Assembly: GCA_037143335.1 (NCBI GenBank)
Contig: JBAWZA010000003.1
Location: 1 to 64,000 of the forward strand
Direction: 5' to 3'
Length of the DNA: 64,000 nt
From: PALSA-1296 sp037143335
GTDB lineage: Bacteria; Bacteroidota; Ignavibacteria; Palsa-1295
The first letter of the stretch is position 1. Every line of letters begins with the position of its first letter. This document shows positions 7,117 to 15,476 of the stretch, piece by piece. Below the pieces are notes generated by a model that saw nothing but the letters and a program-made list of their open reading frames with translations, had not been told where the DNA came from and searched no databases. The position numbers were made by a program, and so were the translations under genes.

Positions 7117-9051
7117 TCAAGAGGGAATCATACTTTCCGCCTGAACGGTACTAAATGCCTCTTCGAGCGTAATCGTTCCGACATTCCCTTTTCCATGTCT
7201 CCGCAACGAGACAGAGCGAGCTTCCATCTCTTTAGCACCAACTATAAGCATAATTGGTACTTTCATCATTTCATGGTCTCTGATTCGGGCGTTAATCTTA
7301 TCATTCGAGGCATCAAGTACAACTCGAACTCCAGCCTCCTTCAGCGAATTGGTGATCTCTTCAGCGTATGATACTTGTGCATCAGTTATTGGCATAACTG
7401 CTACCTGCACAGGAGCAAGCCATGTCGGGAAATTTCCCGCATAGTGCTCAATCAGCCAGCTGATAAATCGCTCGAACGATCCAAATGGCGCACGGTGAAT
7501 AATAACCGGGCGATGTTTGGCATTATCAGCACCGATATACTCAAGATTGAATCGTTCAGGCATGACGTAATCAACTTGAACCGTTCCAAGCTGCCACGAT
7601 CTGCCCAAAGCGTCCTTGAGCATAAAATCTATTTTCGGTCCGTAGAATGCAGCCTCTCCGAGCGCAATTGTATAATCTAATCCCATTGCATCAGCGGCTT
7701 CTTTTACATCTTTTTCGGCTTGAATCCATTGCTCATCATTACCGCCGTACTTTTCTTTATTATTTGGATCTCGGAAAGATAAGCGAATTTTGAAATCCGA
7801 AAATCCTAAAGTCTTCGATACGTACTGAGTCAACCCAATGACACTCTTAAGTTCAGCAAGAAGTTGTTCTGGCATCATATACAGATGAGCGTCATCCTGT
7901 GTGAATGACCTGACACGTGACAACCCATTCAGCTCACCCGATTGCTCGTACCGATATACTGTTCCAAATTCCGCCAACCTCACTGGAAGATCACGATAGC
8001 TTCGTGGCTTTGAAGCATAAATCATGTGATGATGCGGACAGTTCATTGGTTTCAACAAATACTGTTCATCATCAACTGTGATCGGAGTAAATTGCGAATC
8101 CTTATAGTACGGATAGTGTCCGCTAGTTTTATATAATTCGAGATTGCCGATGTGAGGAGTGACAACCTGTGAATAGCCCATTTTCTGTTGAGCCTTGCGT
8201 AAAAATGTTTCGAGTTGATTCCTAACAACTGCACCGTTCGGCAACCAAACTGGCAAGCCTCCGCCAATCTTTGGAGTAAGCATGAATAGCTCTAACTCTT
8301 TTCCGAGCTTCCGGTGATCTCGTTTCTCGGCTTCCTCTCTATTCTTTAAGTACTCGTCAAGTTCTTTTTTTGTCGGGAAGCTAATTCCATAAAGCCGTGT
8401 GAGCATCGGGCGCTTTTCATCTCCGCGCCAGTACGCACCTGCAATGGAGAGGAGTTTCGCGAATTTTATTTTCCCAGTTGAGGGTACATGTGTCCCACGA
8501 CAGAGATCGACGAAATCCCCTTGCTCATAAAATGTTATCGCTTGTCCCTTCAAGCCATCTAGCAATTCTAATTTTAACCAATCACCTTTTGCTTTGAAGT
8601 AAGCTACTGCTTCATCATATTCCTTGGGAATCCGGTTATATGGTACATCTCTCTCGGATAATTCTGCCATCTTCCGTTCAATTGACGAAAGATCATCTGG
8701 CACGAGTTTAACTCCTTCCGGTAGTTGCATATCATAGTACCAACCATTTTCGATGGGAGGTCCGATTCCGAAACGTGTACCGGGGTAGAGCGCTTCAACA
8801 GCCTCAGCCATTAAGTGGGCAGAAGAATGCCAAAAAATAGAATGTCCTTCATCTGATTCCCACTTCACAATGCGAATGTTTGCATCCTTATTGATTGGTG
8901 TAGCAAGATCATAAGGCTTTTCGTTTACAAAAATGCCAAGCGCAACTGCCGCTAAGCGCGGAGAGATTGATTCAGCGATTTGCATTCCGCTGGTGCCGAC
9001 AGGAAAGTCCTTGATGTTCCCGTCGGGGAATGTAACTTTGATATTATTCAT
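7117..9051 (-). CDS. thrS: Threonine--tRNA ligase
   Basis: 644 residues, normal length. Order of domains: N-terminal TGS domain (MNNIKVTFPDGNIKDF), the editing-like second domain with HSSAHLMAEAV, the class II catalytic core with the zinc/threonine site motif MNCPHHHMIY, and the C-terminal anticodon-binding domain (PTWLAPVQVAVMPI). It charges tRNA-Thr in the cytoplasm. The thrS-infC-rpmI order is conserved in many bacteria; about 150 bp separate thrS from infC, where a -7 box suggests a second promoter. Confidence 0.97.
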   Translation of the reverse strand: MNNIKVTFPDGNIKDFPVGTSGMQIAESISPRLAAVALGIFVNEKPYDLATPINKDANIRIVKWESDEGHSIFWHSSAHLMAEAVEALYPGTRFGIGPPIENGWYYDMQLPEGVKLVPDDLSSIERKMAELSERDVPYNRIPKEYDEAVAYFKAKGDWLKLELLDGLKGQAITFYEQGDFVDLCRGTHVPSTGKIKFAKLLSIAGAYWRGDEKRPMLTRLYGISFPTKKELDEYLKNREEAEKRDHRKLGKELELFMLTPKIGGGLPVWLPNGAVVRNQLETFLRKAQQKMGYSQVVTPHIGNLELYKTSGHYPYYKDSQFTPITVDDEQYLLKPMNCPHHHMIYASKPRSYRDLPVRLAEFGTVYRYEQSGELNGLSRVRSFTQDDAHLYMMPEQLLAELKSVIGLTQYVSKTLGFSDFKIRLSFRDPNNKEKYGGNDEQWIQAEKDVKEAADAMGLDYTIALGEAAFYGPKIDFMLKDALGRSWQLGTVQVDYVMPERFNLEYIGADNAKHRPVIIHRAPFGSFERFISWLIEHYAGNFPTWLAPVQVAVMPITDAQVSYAEEITNSLKEAGVRVVLDASNDKINARIRDHEMMKVPIMLIVGAKEMEARSVSLRRHGKGNVGTITLEEAFSTVQAESMIPS

Positions 9052-9093
9052 GGGAGGAAGTTAACAGAATTTTTAGAAGTTTCCTCACCCATT

Positions 9094-9756
9094 TCATTTC
9101 TTAATCAAGTCTGGAAAATCTTTTCTGAATTTCTCAATCTCAGGTTTTGTCACATGATCGATGTACGATTGACCAGATGGATGATTTCGGTAATAACGAA
9201 TGTGGTAGTCTTCCGCTTTGTAGAATTTTACAAAAGGGCTTAATTCTGTAATGATTGGCTGACTATATTTGTGCGTTGAATTCAGCAACGCGATAAATTC
9301 CTCCGCTTGCTTCTTCTGTGAATCATTGTGATAAAATATTGCTGAGCGATACTGCGGTCCCTCATCTGGGTAAGCCATGTTCGGAGTAGTTGGGTCGTGC
9401 TCCATAAAAAACACTTCAAGTAATTTTTTGTAGGAAATTACGGCTGGGTCATAGGTTATATCAACCGATTCTGCATAGCGTGTATTACCAGTACCAACTG
9501 TTTCATAGCTCGGATCGTTTTCCGTGCCTCCGCAATACCCAGGCAAAGCTTCTTTCACTCCCTTTATTTCAAGAAATATCTCCTCCGAATGCCAAAAGCA
9601 TCCGAGTGCAAAGGTAGCGTGCTCAAGATTTTTTGAATCAACAACTACCTCGACACTTTCGTGAGCAGGTACAAATTTTTGTTCCTCTTGCTTAGCAGAG
9701 CAAGCGGAAAAAATGAAAAGTGAAACTAATGCGGTTAAAATGTTCGTGTGCCTCAT
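9094..9756 (-). CDS. msrA: Peptide-methionine (S)-S-oxide reductase MsrA, predicted lipoprotein
   Basis: The frame is open to 9849, but the ATG at 9754-9756 begins a clean lipoprotein signal (MRHTNILTALVSLFIFSACSA, cleavage before Cys19), giving 220 residues and avoiding overlap with the upstream gene. The catalytic motif is ALGCFWHSEE with Cys53 as nucleophile; the more usual GCFWG has His instead of Gly. PGYCGG and the EAL-rich C-terminal half (YRNHPSGQSYIDHV) fit MsrA. It repairs S-sulfoxides of methionine, here on the periplasmic side of a membrane. It follows guaA and an unknown gene on the same strand. Confidence 0.93.
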   Translation of the reverse strand: MRHTNILTALVSLFIFSACSAKQEEQKFVPAHESVEVVVDSKNLEHATFALGCFWHSEEIFLEIKGVKEALPGYCGGTENDPSYETVGTGNTRYAESVDITYDPAVISYKKLLEVFFMEHDPTTPNMAYPDEGPQYRSAIFYHNDSQKKQAEEFIALLNSTHKYSQPIITELSPFVKFYKAEDYHIRYYRNHPSGQSYIDHVTKPEIEKFRKDFPDLIKK

Positions 9757-9823
9757 AGAAATACAATTTTTACTTTGTACGAGTTTTCTGACAAATAGAT
9801 TCATTCTCGGAGCATTTTTGCTT

Positions 9824-10504
9824 TTACGAAATACCCAATAGAAATCCATTGAGAGCTTGTGCTATACCGAGGGTAGCCACGCTTTTAAATAAAATGAGCA
9901 AGTGTTGGTTATGAATCTCAATGTTCGCCCTATCTAATTTTTCGATAGCAGATAAAAATTCATCAGTGACTGCCGAAGTAAATAGATCAACATCTTTTGC
10001 CAGAACCAAGTATTTTTTGTTGAAATCAGGGTGATCCGGAAAAAGAATTTCTTTCCCTTCAACTAATTCTACGATCCTATCAGCCATAGTCTCGGGGCGA
10101 ATGAGAACATCGCCATACGCACTTTGAAGTTTCTTATATCCAAGAATACAAAGATTTTTCTCCGAGTACATCCTAGCTCGAGTTAGCGTACCATCAGCAT
10201 CAATAACTGTGGAGGAATAAGGAAGGTGTGGGTCTGAACTGTATTGCACATTGTTATTTTTTCGTAGCAGTTCTAGCGACGCAAAAATCAGCATGAATCT
10301 ATTTTCTGAACCACAATGATATGCACGTAGAAGATCGGTGCTCGAATACTCCTTTAGTATTTCATAATTCTTAATTGAAAGTAAACCTGAAGTCTCCAAT
10401 TCATGAAAATCAGCTCTGTCATTAAGTGAAACCATTATCTGACTAATCTCCTCTTCAGCAAGAGCAGGATCCCATGTTGTAAAAACAAATGGCTTGGATT
10501 TCAT
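9824..10504 (-). CDS. Conserved-looking protein of unknown function
   Basis: 226 residues from the ATG at 10504, 5 bp after the guaA stop; an earlier in-frame start at 10519 would overlap guaA. There is no signal peptide and no recognised motif. The C-terminal 30 residues (HLLILFKSVATLGIAQALNGFLLG) are hydrophobic enough for one membrane helix or a buried helix. Base composition is more AT-rich than its neighbours. It sits between guaA and msrA on the same strand, so it is probably co-transcribed with them. I do not recognise the family and give it no function. Confidence 0.7.
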   Translation of the reverse strand: MKSKPFVFTTWDPALAEEEISQIMVSLNDRADFHELETSGLLSIKNYEILKEYSSTDLLRAYHCGSENRFMLIFASLELLRKNNNVQYSSDPHLPYSSTVIDADGTLTRARMYSEKNLCILGYKKLQSAYGDVLIRPETMADRIVELVEGKEILFPDHPDFNKKYLVLAKDVDLFTSAVTDEFLSAIEKLDRANIEIHNQHLLILFKSVATLGIAQALNGFLLGIS

Positions 10505-10509
10505 AGAAA

Positions 10510-12057
10510 TTACTCCCACTCTATTGTTGCCGGCGGTTTTGAACTGATGTCATAAACTACTCGCGAAATTCCCTTCACCTCATTCGATATTCTGCTTGAT
10601 ACCGTTGCGAGGAAATCATGTGGAAATCGTGACCAATCCGCAGTCATGCCATCAACACTCGATACTGCTCGAAGTGCACAGACATTATCATATGTACGCT
10701 CATCGCCCATTACACCAACCGTTCTCACGGGTAATAATACGACAAATGCCTGCCAAGTGGAGTGGTACAAATTCGATACTCGTAACTCCTCAATAAATAT
10801 TGCATCAGCGGCGCGCAGAAGATCAAGTTTTGATTTCGTAATATCTCCAATGACTCGGATCGCAAGTCCCGGTCCTGGGAAAGGATGTCTGTCAATGAAA
10901 TGCTCGGGGATTCCAAGCGCCCTGCCAACGTTGCGCACTTCATCTTTGAATAATTCGCGCAATGGCTCGATCAAATCAAGATTCATGATTTCGGGCAGAC
11001 CGCCAACGTTATGATGAGACTTTATCGTTGCCGAGGGTCCTTTGAAGGAGAGGGACTCGATAACATCAGGATAAATCGTACCTTGTACAAGAAATTTTGC
11101 ATCAGAAAATTTCTTTGCCTCTGCGGCAAGTACGTCAATAAATGCAGCGCCGATAATTTTTCGCTTTTTCTCGGGATCACTAACACCTGCAAGCCGTCCG
11201 AGAAACATTTCGCTGGCATCGGCGAAGTCAAGATCAATTCCGAAATGATCGCGAAATGTATGAACGACTTCTGCACTCTCGCCGCGGCGCATGAGTCCGT
11301 TATCAACGTGAATACATTTGAGTTGCTTTCCAATCGCTCGGTGAACAAGGACGGCCGCAACTGCAGAATCAACTCCGCCTGATAAGGCGCAGATTACTTT
11401 CCTATCACCAACTTTTGCTTTAATCTCTGTGACGGTCGCTTCGATAAAATTCTGCGAATTCCAGCCTGCTTTTACTCCAGCTATATCAAAAAGGAAATTG
11501 GCAATAATCTGTGAACCGCCTGTGGTGTGTACAACTTCGGGATGGAATTGTATGCCGTAGATTTTTTTCTCTTCGTTCGCAAGTGCGCAAATGGGAGAAT
11601 TCTTACTGCTTGCGACGATTCGAAATCCAGTCGGTATTTTCGTTAGTTTGTCCCCGTGAGACATCCATACGCTCGTTCGTTCAGCGATGTCAGAAAAAAG
11701 TTTACACGAAGGATCATCAATAATCAATTCCGCTCGACCATACTCACGGTGCGCGCTGGGATCAACTTCGCCTCCCATATCGTATGCAATCATCTGCAAC
11801 CCGTAACAGATACCTAAGATTGGCTTCCCCATCGTAAATACTTCATGTGCGCATCGAGGGGCATCAGGAGCATACACACTTTGCGGTCCTCCGGATAGGA
11901 TGATCGCAGCGGGATTAAATGCTTCGATTTCGGAAAACGGGACGTTGCATGCGAGGATTTCTGCGTACACCCCTTGCTCACGAACCCTGCGAGAGATAAG
12001 TTGAGTGTATTGTGAACCAAAATCGAGAATGAGAACGGAATCGCCTGAATGTGCCAT
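10510..12057 (-). CDS. guaA: GMP synthase (glutamine-hydrolysing)
   Basis: 515 residues from the ATG at 12055-12057 (MAHSGDSVLILDFGSQYTQL); a start 10 codons upstream is open but would add an odd poly-Phe stretch encoded by an A10/T10 tract. Domains: class I glutamine amidotransferase with nucleophile Cys84 in LGICYGLQ and the partner HPE (GIQFHPEVVHT); ATP pyrophosphatase with the PP-loop LSGGVDSAV; C-terminal dimerisation domain ending STKPPATIEWE-like (ISSKPPATIEWE). It converts XMP to GMP. It follows gcvH by 142 bp. Confidence 0.97.
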   Translation of the reverse strand: MAHSGDSVLILDFGSQYTQLISRRVREQGVYAEILACNVPFSEIEAFNPAAIILSGGPQSVYAPDAPRCAHEVFTMGKPILGICYGLQMIAYDMGGEVDPSAHREYGRAELIIDDPSCKLFSDIAERTSVWMSHGDKLTKIPTGFRIVASSKNSPICALANEEKKIYGIQFHPEVVHTTGGSQIIANFLFDIAGVKAGWNSQNFIEATVTEIKAKVGDRKVICALSGGVDSAVAAVLVHRAIGKQLKCIHVDNGLMRRGESAEVVHTFRDHFGIDLDFADASEMFLGRLAGVSDPEKKRKIIGAAFIDVLAAEAKKFSDAKFLVQGTIYPDVIESLSFKGPSATIKSHHNVGGLPEIMNLDLIEPLRELFKDEVRNVGRALGIPEHFIDRHPFPGPGLAIRVIGDITKSKLDLLRAADAIFIEELRVSNLYHSTWQAFVVLLPVRTVGVMGDERTYDNVCALRAVSSVDGMTADWSRFPHDFLATVSSRISNEVKGISRVVYDISSKPPATIEWE

Positions 12058-12060
12058 TTG

Positions 12061-12117
12061 TGCAAAAAAAAAACGTTTCTTCCGCAATCAAAAAAGTGAC
12101 TGCAAAAAAAAAACGTT
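12061..12117. repeat. Direct repeat with A10 tracts in the guaA leader
   Basis: The 17-bp unit TGCAAAAAAAAAACGTT occurs at 12061-12077 and again at 12101-12117, exactly 40 bp apart. Each copy has a run of ten A. Both lie just upstream of the guaA start on the minus strand, where they read as T10. They could be length-variable by slippage and could affect the leader RNA. No protein in the region depends on them if guaA starts at 12057. Confidence 0.8.
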
Positions 12118-12199
12118 CTTCTTTCAGCCGGTTACCCCTCTGCTGAATTGTCTGTAAAATTTGAAGCGTTGAAAAGGAAATTCAGGAATAATTGGTTCC

Positions 12200-12580
12200 T
12201 TACTGCCCAATTAACGCCTTATAATCCACTACACTCATCGTGTGTGTCGCGAGTTCTGCGGCATTTGACATTTCGATCTTCATCAACCAGCCATCGCCGT
12301 AAGGATCTTTGTTTACCGTTTCTGGTGCATCGTTGAGTGAGGCGTTTACTTCCGTCACTTTACCCGACACAGGAGAATAAATATCACTGACTGTTTTCAC
12401 AGCTTCAACCGTCCCGACCGAATCACCAGCTTTGGCATCTTTGCCAGCTTGGAGATCGAGATAGATGACGTCACCGAGTTCGCCTTGAGCAAAATCTGTA
12501 ATTCCGATAACCGCTGTGTTGCCCTCAACGCGAATCCATTCGTGCTCTTTAGTGTATGTTAGATTTTCCGGAAAATTCAT
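12200..12580 (-). CDS. gcvH: Glycine cleavage system H protein
   Basis: 126 residues, normal length. The lipoyl attachment site is Lys62 in GTVEAVKTVSDIYSPVSG. The N-terminal KEHEWIRVEG and GITDFAQGELGDVIYLDL are diagnostic. The lipoylated H protein carries the aminomethyl group between the P, T and L proteins of glycine cleavage. No gcvT or gcvP is nearby; instead it follows accC by 24 bp, so it may be co-transcribed with the acetyl-CoA carboxylase genes. Confidence 0.96.
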   Translation of the reverse strand: MNFPENLTYTKEHEWIRVEGNTAVIGITDFAQGELGDVIYLDLQAGKDAKAGDSVGTVEAVKTVSDIYSPVSGKVTEVNASLNDAPETVNKDPYGDGWLMKIEMSNAAELATHTMSVVDYKALIGQ

Positions 12581-12604
12581 GGTCTTGTATTGCTAATATA
12601 GAGT

Positions 12605-13945
12605 TTATTTTTTCCACTCAAACGTTTCTAAAAAATGGGTATCGAAGTCCCCAGCTCTGAAACGCTCATCACGCATGAGTGCCTTATGAAAAGGAATCGT
12701 TGTATGAATGCCTTCAATTACAAATTCTTCAAGTGCTGATTGCATCCTGTCAACTGCCTCCGTACGATCTGCTCCGAACGCGATTAGCTTTCCGACGAGT
12801 GAGTCATAATATGGTGGAATTGAATAGCCGCTATAGGCGTGTGAGTCAAGCCTGATACCATATCCACCCGGAGCATGGAAACTCGTGATGAGTCCGGGTG
12901 ATGGACGGAAGTCATGGTTCACATCCTCGGCATTTATTCTGCATTCAATCGCATGACCTTGTGGCTTGCGTGGTTTCTTTGAAATTCTTCCTCCAGATGC
13001 AACGTGAAGTTGCTGTTTAATAAGATCAAGCCCGATCACTTGCTCGGTTACGCAATGCTCTACTTGAATTCGCGTATTCATTTCCATAAAATAGAAATTG
13101 CTATCCGCATCAAGTAAGAATTCGATTGTACCCGCACCGACGTAACCTACACTTGCTGCGCCTTTCACCGCTGCATCCCCCATCTTTTGGCGAAGGGCTT
13201 CGGTGACAACAGGTGAAGGAGATTCCTCCACAAGCTTTTGGTGACGGCGTTGGATAGAGCACTCACGCTCGTTATAGTGAACGACTGTCCCAAATTTATC
13301 GCCGAATACTTGAATTTCAATGTGTCGCGGTTTGCCGACATATCTTTCAATATACACAGCGCCATTCCCAAAAGCACCAACGGCTTCGGATTGTGCCATC
13401 TGCACATTTACGGCAAGGTCTTCCTCTTTCGTAACGACACGCATACCTCTTCCACCACCGCCAGCGACAGCTTTGATGATGACTGGAAATCCGATTTGCT
13501 TGGCGACGTCCATCGCCTCATCAAGTGATTCGACAACTCCGTCAGTGCCCGGTACTACAGGCACACCGGCTTTCTTCATCGTCTCCTTGGCGCGAGCTTT
13601 ATCACCCATTGCCTGAATCATATCAGGTGTTGGACCAATGAAGGTGAATCCCGAGGCAGTGCAGATATCGGCGAACTCAGCATTCTCAGCCAAGAATCCA
13701 TAACCAGGATGGATGGCTTCAACATTTGTTAGATGAGCCGCTGAGATGATCTGCGGAATGTTAAGATAACTTAACTTGCCGGCAGGTGGTCCGATGCAAA
13801 CTGCTTCGTCAGCGAACTTCACATGCAAGGAATGACGATCAGCTTCAGAAAAGACTGCGACCGTCTTCACACCCAGCTCACGGCAGGTGCGAATAATTCG
13901 AAGAGCTATTTCGCCTCTGTTGGCGATAAGAATTTTATTGAACAC
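12605..13945 (-). CDS. accC: Acetyl-CoA carboxylase, biotin carboxylase subunit
   Basis: 446 residues, the usual size for a stand-alone biotin carboxylase. The N-terminal KILIANRGEIALRI, the Gly-rich ATP-grasp loop (AVAGGGGRGMR), the ERECSIQRRHQK motif and the catalytic EMNTRIQVEH are all present. It uses ATP and bicarbonate to carboxylate the biotin on AccB, the first step of fatty-acid synthesis. It lies 3 bp after a small ABM-like gene that separates it from accB. Confidence 0.97.
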   Translation of the reverse strand: MFNKILIANRGEIALRIIRTCRELGVKTVAVFSEADRHSLHVKFADEAVCIGPPAGKLSYLNIPQIISAAHLTNVEAIHPGYGFLAENAEFADICTASGFTFIGPTPDMIQAMGDKARAKETMKKAGVPVVPGTDGVVESLDEAMDVAKQIGFPVIIKAVAGGGGRGMRVVTKEEDLAVNVQMAQSEAVGAFGNGAVYIERYVGKPRHIEIQVFGDKFGTVVHYNERECSIQRRHQKLVEESPSPVVTEALRQKMGDAAVKGAASVGYVGAGTIEFLLDADSNFYFMEMNTRIQVEHCVTEQVIGLDLIKQQLHVASGGRISKKPRKPQGHAIECRINAEDVNHDFRPSPGLITSFHAPGGYGIRLDSHAYSGYSIPPYYDSLVGKLIAFGADRTEAVDRMQSALEEFVIEGIHTTIPFHKALMRDERFRAGDFDTHFLETFEWKK

Positions 13946-13948
13946 GAT

Positions 13949-14230
13949 TTATACTTCTGTAAGATGATATCCGGCTATTGGGACTGATTCCCATAGTTCG
14001 AAATCGTCGTCTTTTGTTGCTTCAATCATTGCCGGTACTGCCGCCATCATTGCATCTTCCGATTCCCAGATTGCCAGACCGAAAAGTTTACCTTCGTTTG
14101 CATCCTTCAACGTAAAGACATGATTCAGACCGGGCTTACCTTTCATTGCGGCTCCGAATCGGTGCATCGAATCAATCAGATCTGATTCGTATTCAGGCTT
14201 TGGCTTGTGAATCGAAAGTTGAATATACAT
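13949..14230 (-). CDS. Small ABM-like (ferredoxin-fold) protein between accB and accC
   Basis: 93 residues. The pattern of MYIQLSIHKPKPEYE..., a helix, GLNHVFTLKDANEGKLFGLAIWES and a second helix is that of the dimeric alpha+beta barrel (antibiotic biosynthesis monooxygenase/DUF-type) superfamily. Many members have no known reaction. It is 6 bp after accB and 3 bp before accC, so it is clearly part of the acc operon, which is not the usual arrangement. The function is not known. Confidence 0.75.
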   Translation of the reverse strand: MYIQLSIHKPKPEYESDLIDSMHRFGAAMKGKPGLNHVFTLKDANEGKLFGLAIWESEDAMMAAVPAMIEATKDDDFELWESVPIAGYHLTEV

Positions 14231-14236
14231 GAAACG

Positions 14237-14707
14237 TTACTTCTCAATAATAAACAACACCTGTCCGTATTCTACTGGTTGACCGTTCTCAGCCAAAATC
14301 TTCACGACCTTCCCTGCGGCATCGCTTTCGATTTCATTCATCAACTTCATCGCTTCAACGATGCAAAGTGTCGTACCTATTTCAACATGCTGACCGACCT
14401 GCACATACATATCGGCATCTGGTGACGGAGCGCGATAGAGCGTCCCAACGATTGGTGACTTCACCTCGTGAGTGTTCGCCGAAGGTGCAGCTGTAGTTCC
14501 ACTCGCTGGAGCGGCGCTCGGAGCTGCCGCCGCAGGCTGTGGCGGAGCGCCGTATGAAAACTGCGGAGGCATCGCGTACTGGATATTTGCCGCCGGTTCC
14601 TTCTGACGAGCCAGGCGTACCTGAGCGCCTTCCTCTTCAATCTCAAGCTCGGTGAGAGTACTCGAATCAAAGATGGCTAAAAGTTTTTCTAAATATGTAA
14701 GATCCAT
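14237..14707 (-). CDS. accB: Acetyl-CoA carboxylase, biotin carboxyl carrier protein
   Basis: 156 residues: an N-terminal helix region (MDLTYLEKLLAIFD...), an Ala/Pro-rich linker (residues about 38-80) and the biotinyl domain with the biotinylated Lys121 in VEAMKLMNEIE. The length, linker and motif match AccB of the bacterial multi-subunit enzyme. It accepts a carboxyl group from AccC and passes it to AccAD. A good ribosome-binding site (AGGAG) lies 7 bp before the start on the minus strand. The gene follows efp, with a palindromic repeat in between. Confidence 0.96.
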   Translation of the reverse strand: MDLTYLEKLLAIFDSSTLTELEIEEEGAQVRLARQKEPAANIQYAMPPQFSYGAPPQPAAAAPSAAPASGTTAAPSANTHEVKSPIVGTLYRAPSPDADMYVQVGQHVEIGTTLCIVEAMKLMNEIESDAAGKVVKILAENGQPVEYGQVLFIIEK

Positions 14708-14742
14708 GTTGGCTCCTTTTTATCTATGTGGTGAACTCAGTG

Positions 14743-14783
14743 GAACGGACTCTTAGTCCGTTCAGGCGAACTAAGAGTCCGCC
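14743..14783. repeat. Twin palindrome between efp and accB
   Basis: Two similar hairpins stand side by side. The first is 14743-14763, a perfect 9-bp stem (GAACGGACT/AGTCCGTTC) with a 3-nt loop. The second is 14765-14783, an 8-bp stem with one mismatch. In addition, 14746-14757 pairs perfectly with 14770-14781 (12 bp), so the two hairpins and one longer hairpin are mutually exclusive. There is no T-run after it, so it does not look like a normal terminator. It could be a dispersed palindromic repeat, a transcript-processing site or an attenuator. Confidence 0.8.
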
Positions 14784-14799
14784 CCACAAAGTTTCAATG

Positions 14800-15366
14800 T
14801 TATTTTTTAACTCGTTCCATGTATTGTCCTGTGCGAGTATCTACTCGTACCATGTCCCCCTCGTTTAAAAAGAGAGGTACATTTACCATTGCACCAGTCT
14901 CAAGCTTCGCCGGCTTGGTACCACCGGTTGCGGTGTCACCCTTCATGCCAGGGTCAGTTTGAATAATCGTAAGGTTGACGGCAGCTGGCACTTCAACTGC
15001 AACGATTGTGCCGTCTTCAGCAAAAATAATATCAGCGTTATCTGATTCACGAATAAACTTCGCAACATCTCCAACAGCAACACTTGGCACGTTGATCTGT
15101 TCGTATGATTCTGTATTCATAAAAACAAAATCATCACCATCTTTATAGAGATACTGGAAAGTCTTTTTCTCCATCCGAATCATTTCGACAGATTCTCCAG
15201 AGCGATAGCGCATTTCTTTGAGATTGCCAGTGCGGAGGTTGCGCAACTTTGCCTGAACAAAAGCTCGGAGGTTACCCGGTGTGCGATGTTCGTATTCTTC
15301 GATTCTATAAAGTTCACCATCCATTTTCAAGACGGCTCCGTTACGGAAATCATTTGTAGATGCCAT
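14800..15366 (-). CDS. efp: Elongation factor P, with Asn at the tip of domain I
   Basis: 188 residues, normal length, three beta-barrel domains. Start MASTNDFRNGAVLKMDGELY. It relieves ribosome stalling at polyproline. The loop that normally carries the modified Lys (PGKGQAF in E. coli) or Arg (SGRNSA in Pseudomonas) reads PGNLRAF, which puts Asn32 at the tip. The C-terminal domain (PGMKGDTATGGTKPAKLETG) is typical. It is the first gene of the minus-strand run that includes accB, accC, gcvH and guaA, with a -7 box about 40 bp upstream. I found no EF-P modifying enzyme in the window. Confidence 0.96.
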   Translation of the reverse strand: MASTNDFRNGAVLKMDGELYRIEEYEHRTPGNLRAFVQAKLRNLRTGNLKEMRYRSGESVEMIRMEKKTFQYLYKDGDDFVFMNTESYEQINVPSVAVGDVAKFIRESDNADIIFAEDGTIVAVEVPAAVNLTIIQTDPGMKGDTATGGTKPAKLETGAMVNVPLFLNEGDMVRVDTRTGQYMERVKK

Positions 15367-15404
15367 AAAAGTGAGATTTGAGTAATATTATCTGCGTCGA
15401 ATTA

Positions 15405-15412
15405 CAAATTTA
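15405..15412 (-). promoter_or_regulatory. Candidate Bacteroidota-type -7 box for efp
   Basis: The minus strand reads TAAATTTG, an exact TAnnTTTG match, placed to give a leader of about 35 nt before the efp ATG at 15366. A well-spaced -33 TTG is not evident. Confidence 0.4.
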
Positions 15413-15476
15413 CGGAAATTACCCCCCTTTACAGGGAAATCCATTTCCAAAGAGAGGTTACAACACCAAAAGTGGC

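Noticed and set aside
12058..12087. Extended guaA N-terminus (10 extra codons)
   Set aside because: The extra residues are encoded by an A10/T10 tract and have no counterpart in the family; the Met at 12057 gives the standard start.
14743..14783. Rho-independent terminator between efp and accB
   Set aside because: The stems are strong, but neither strand has a T-run after them.
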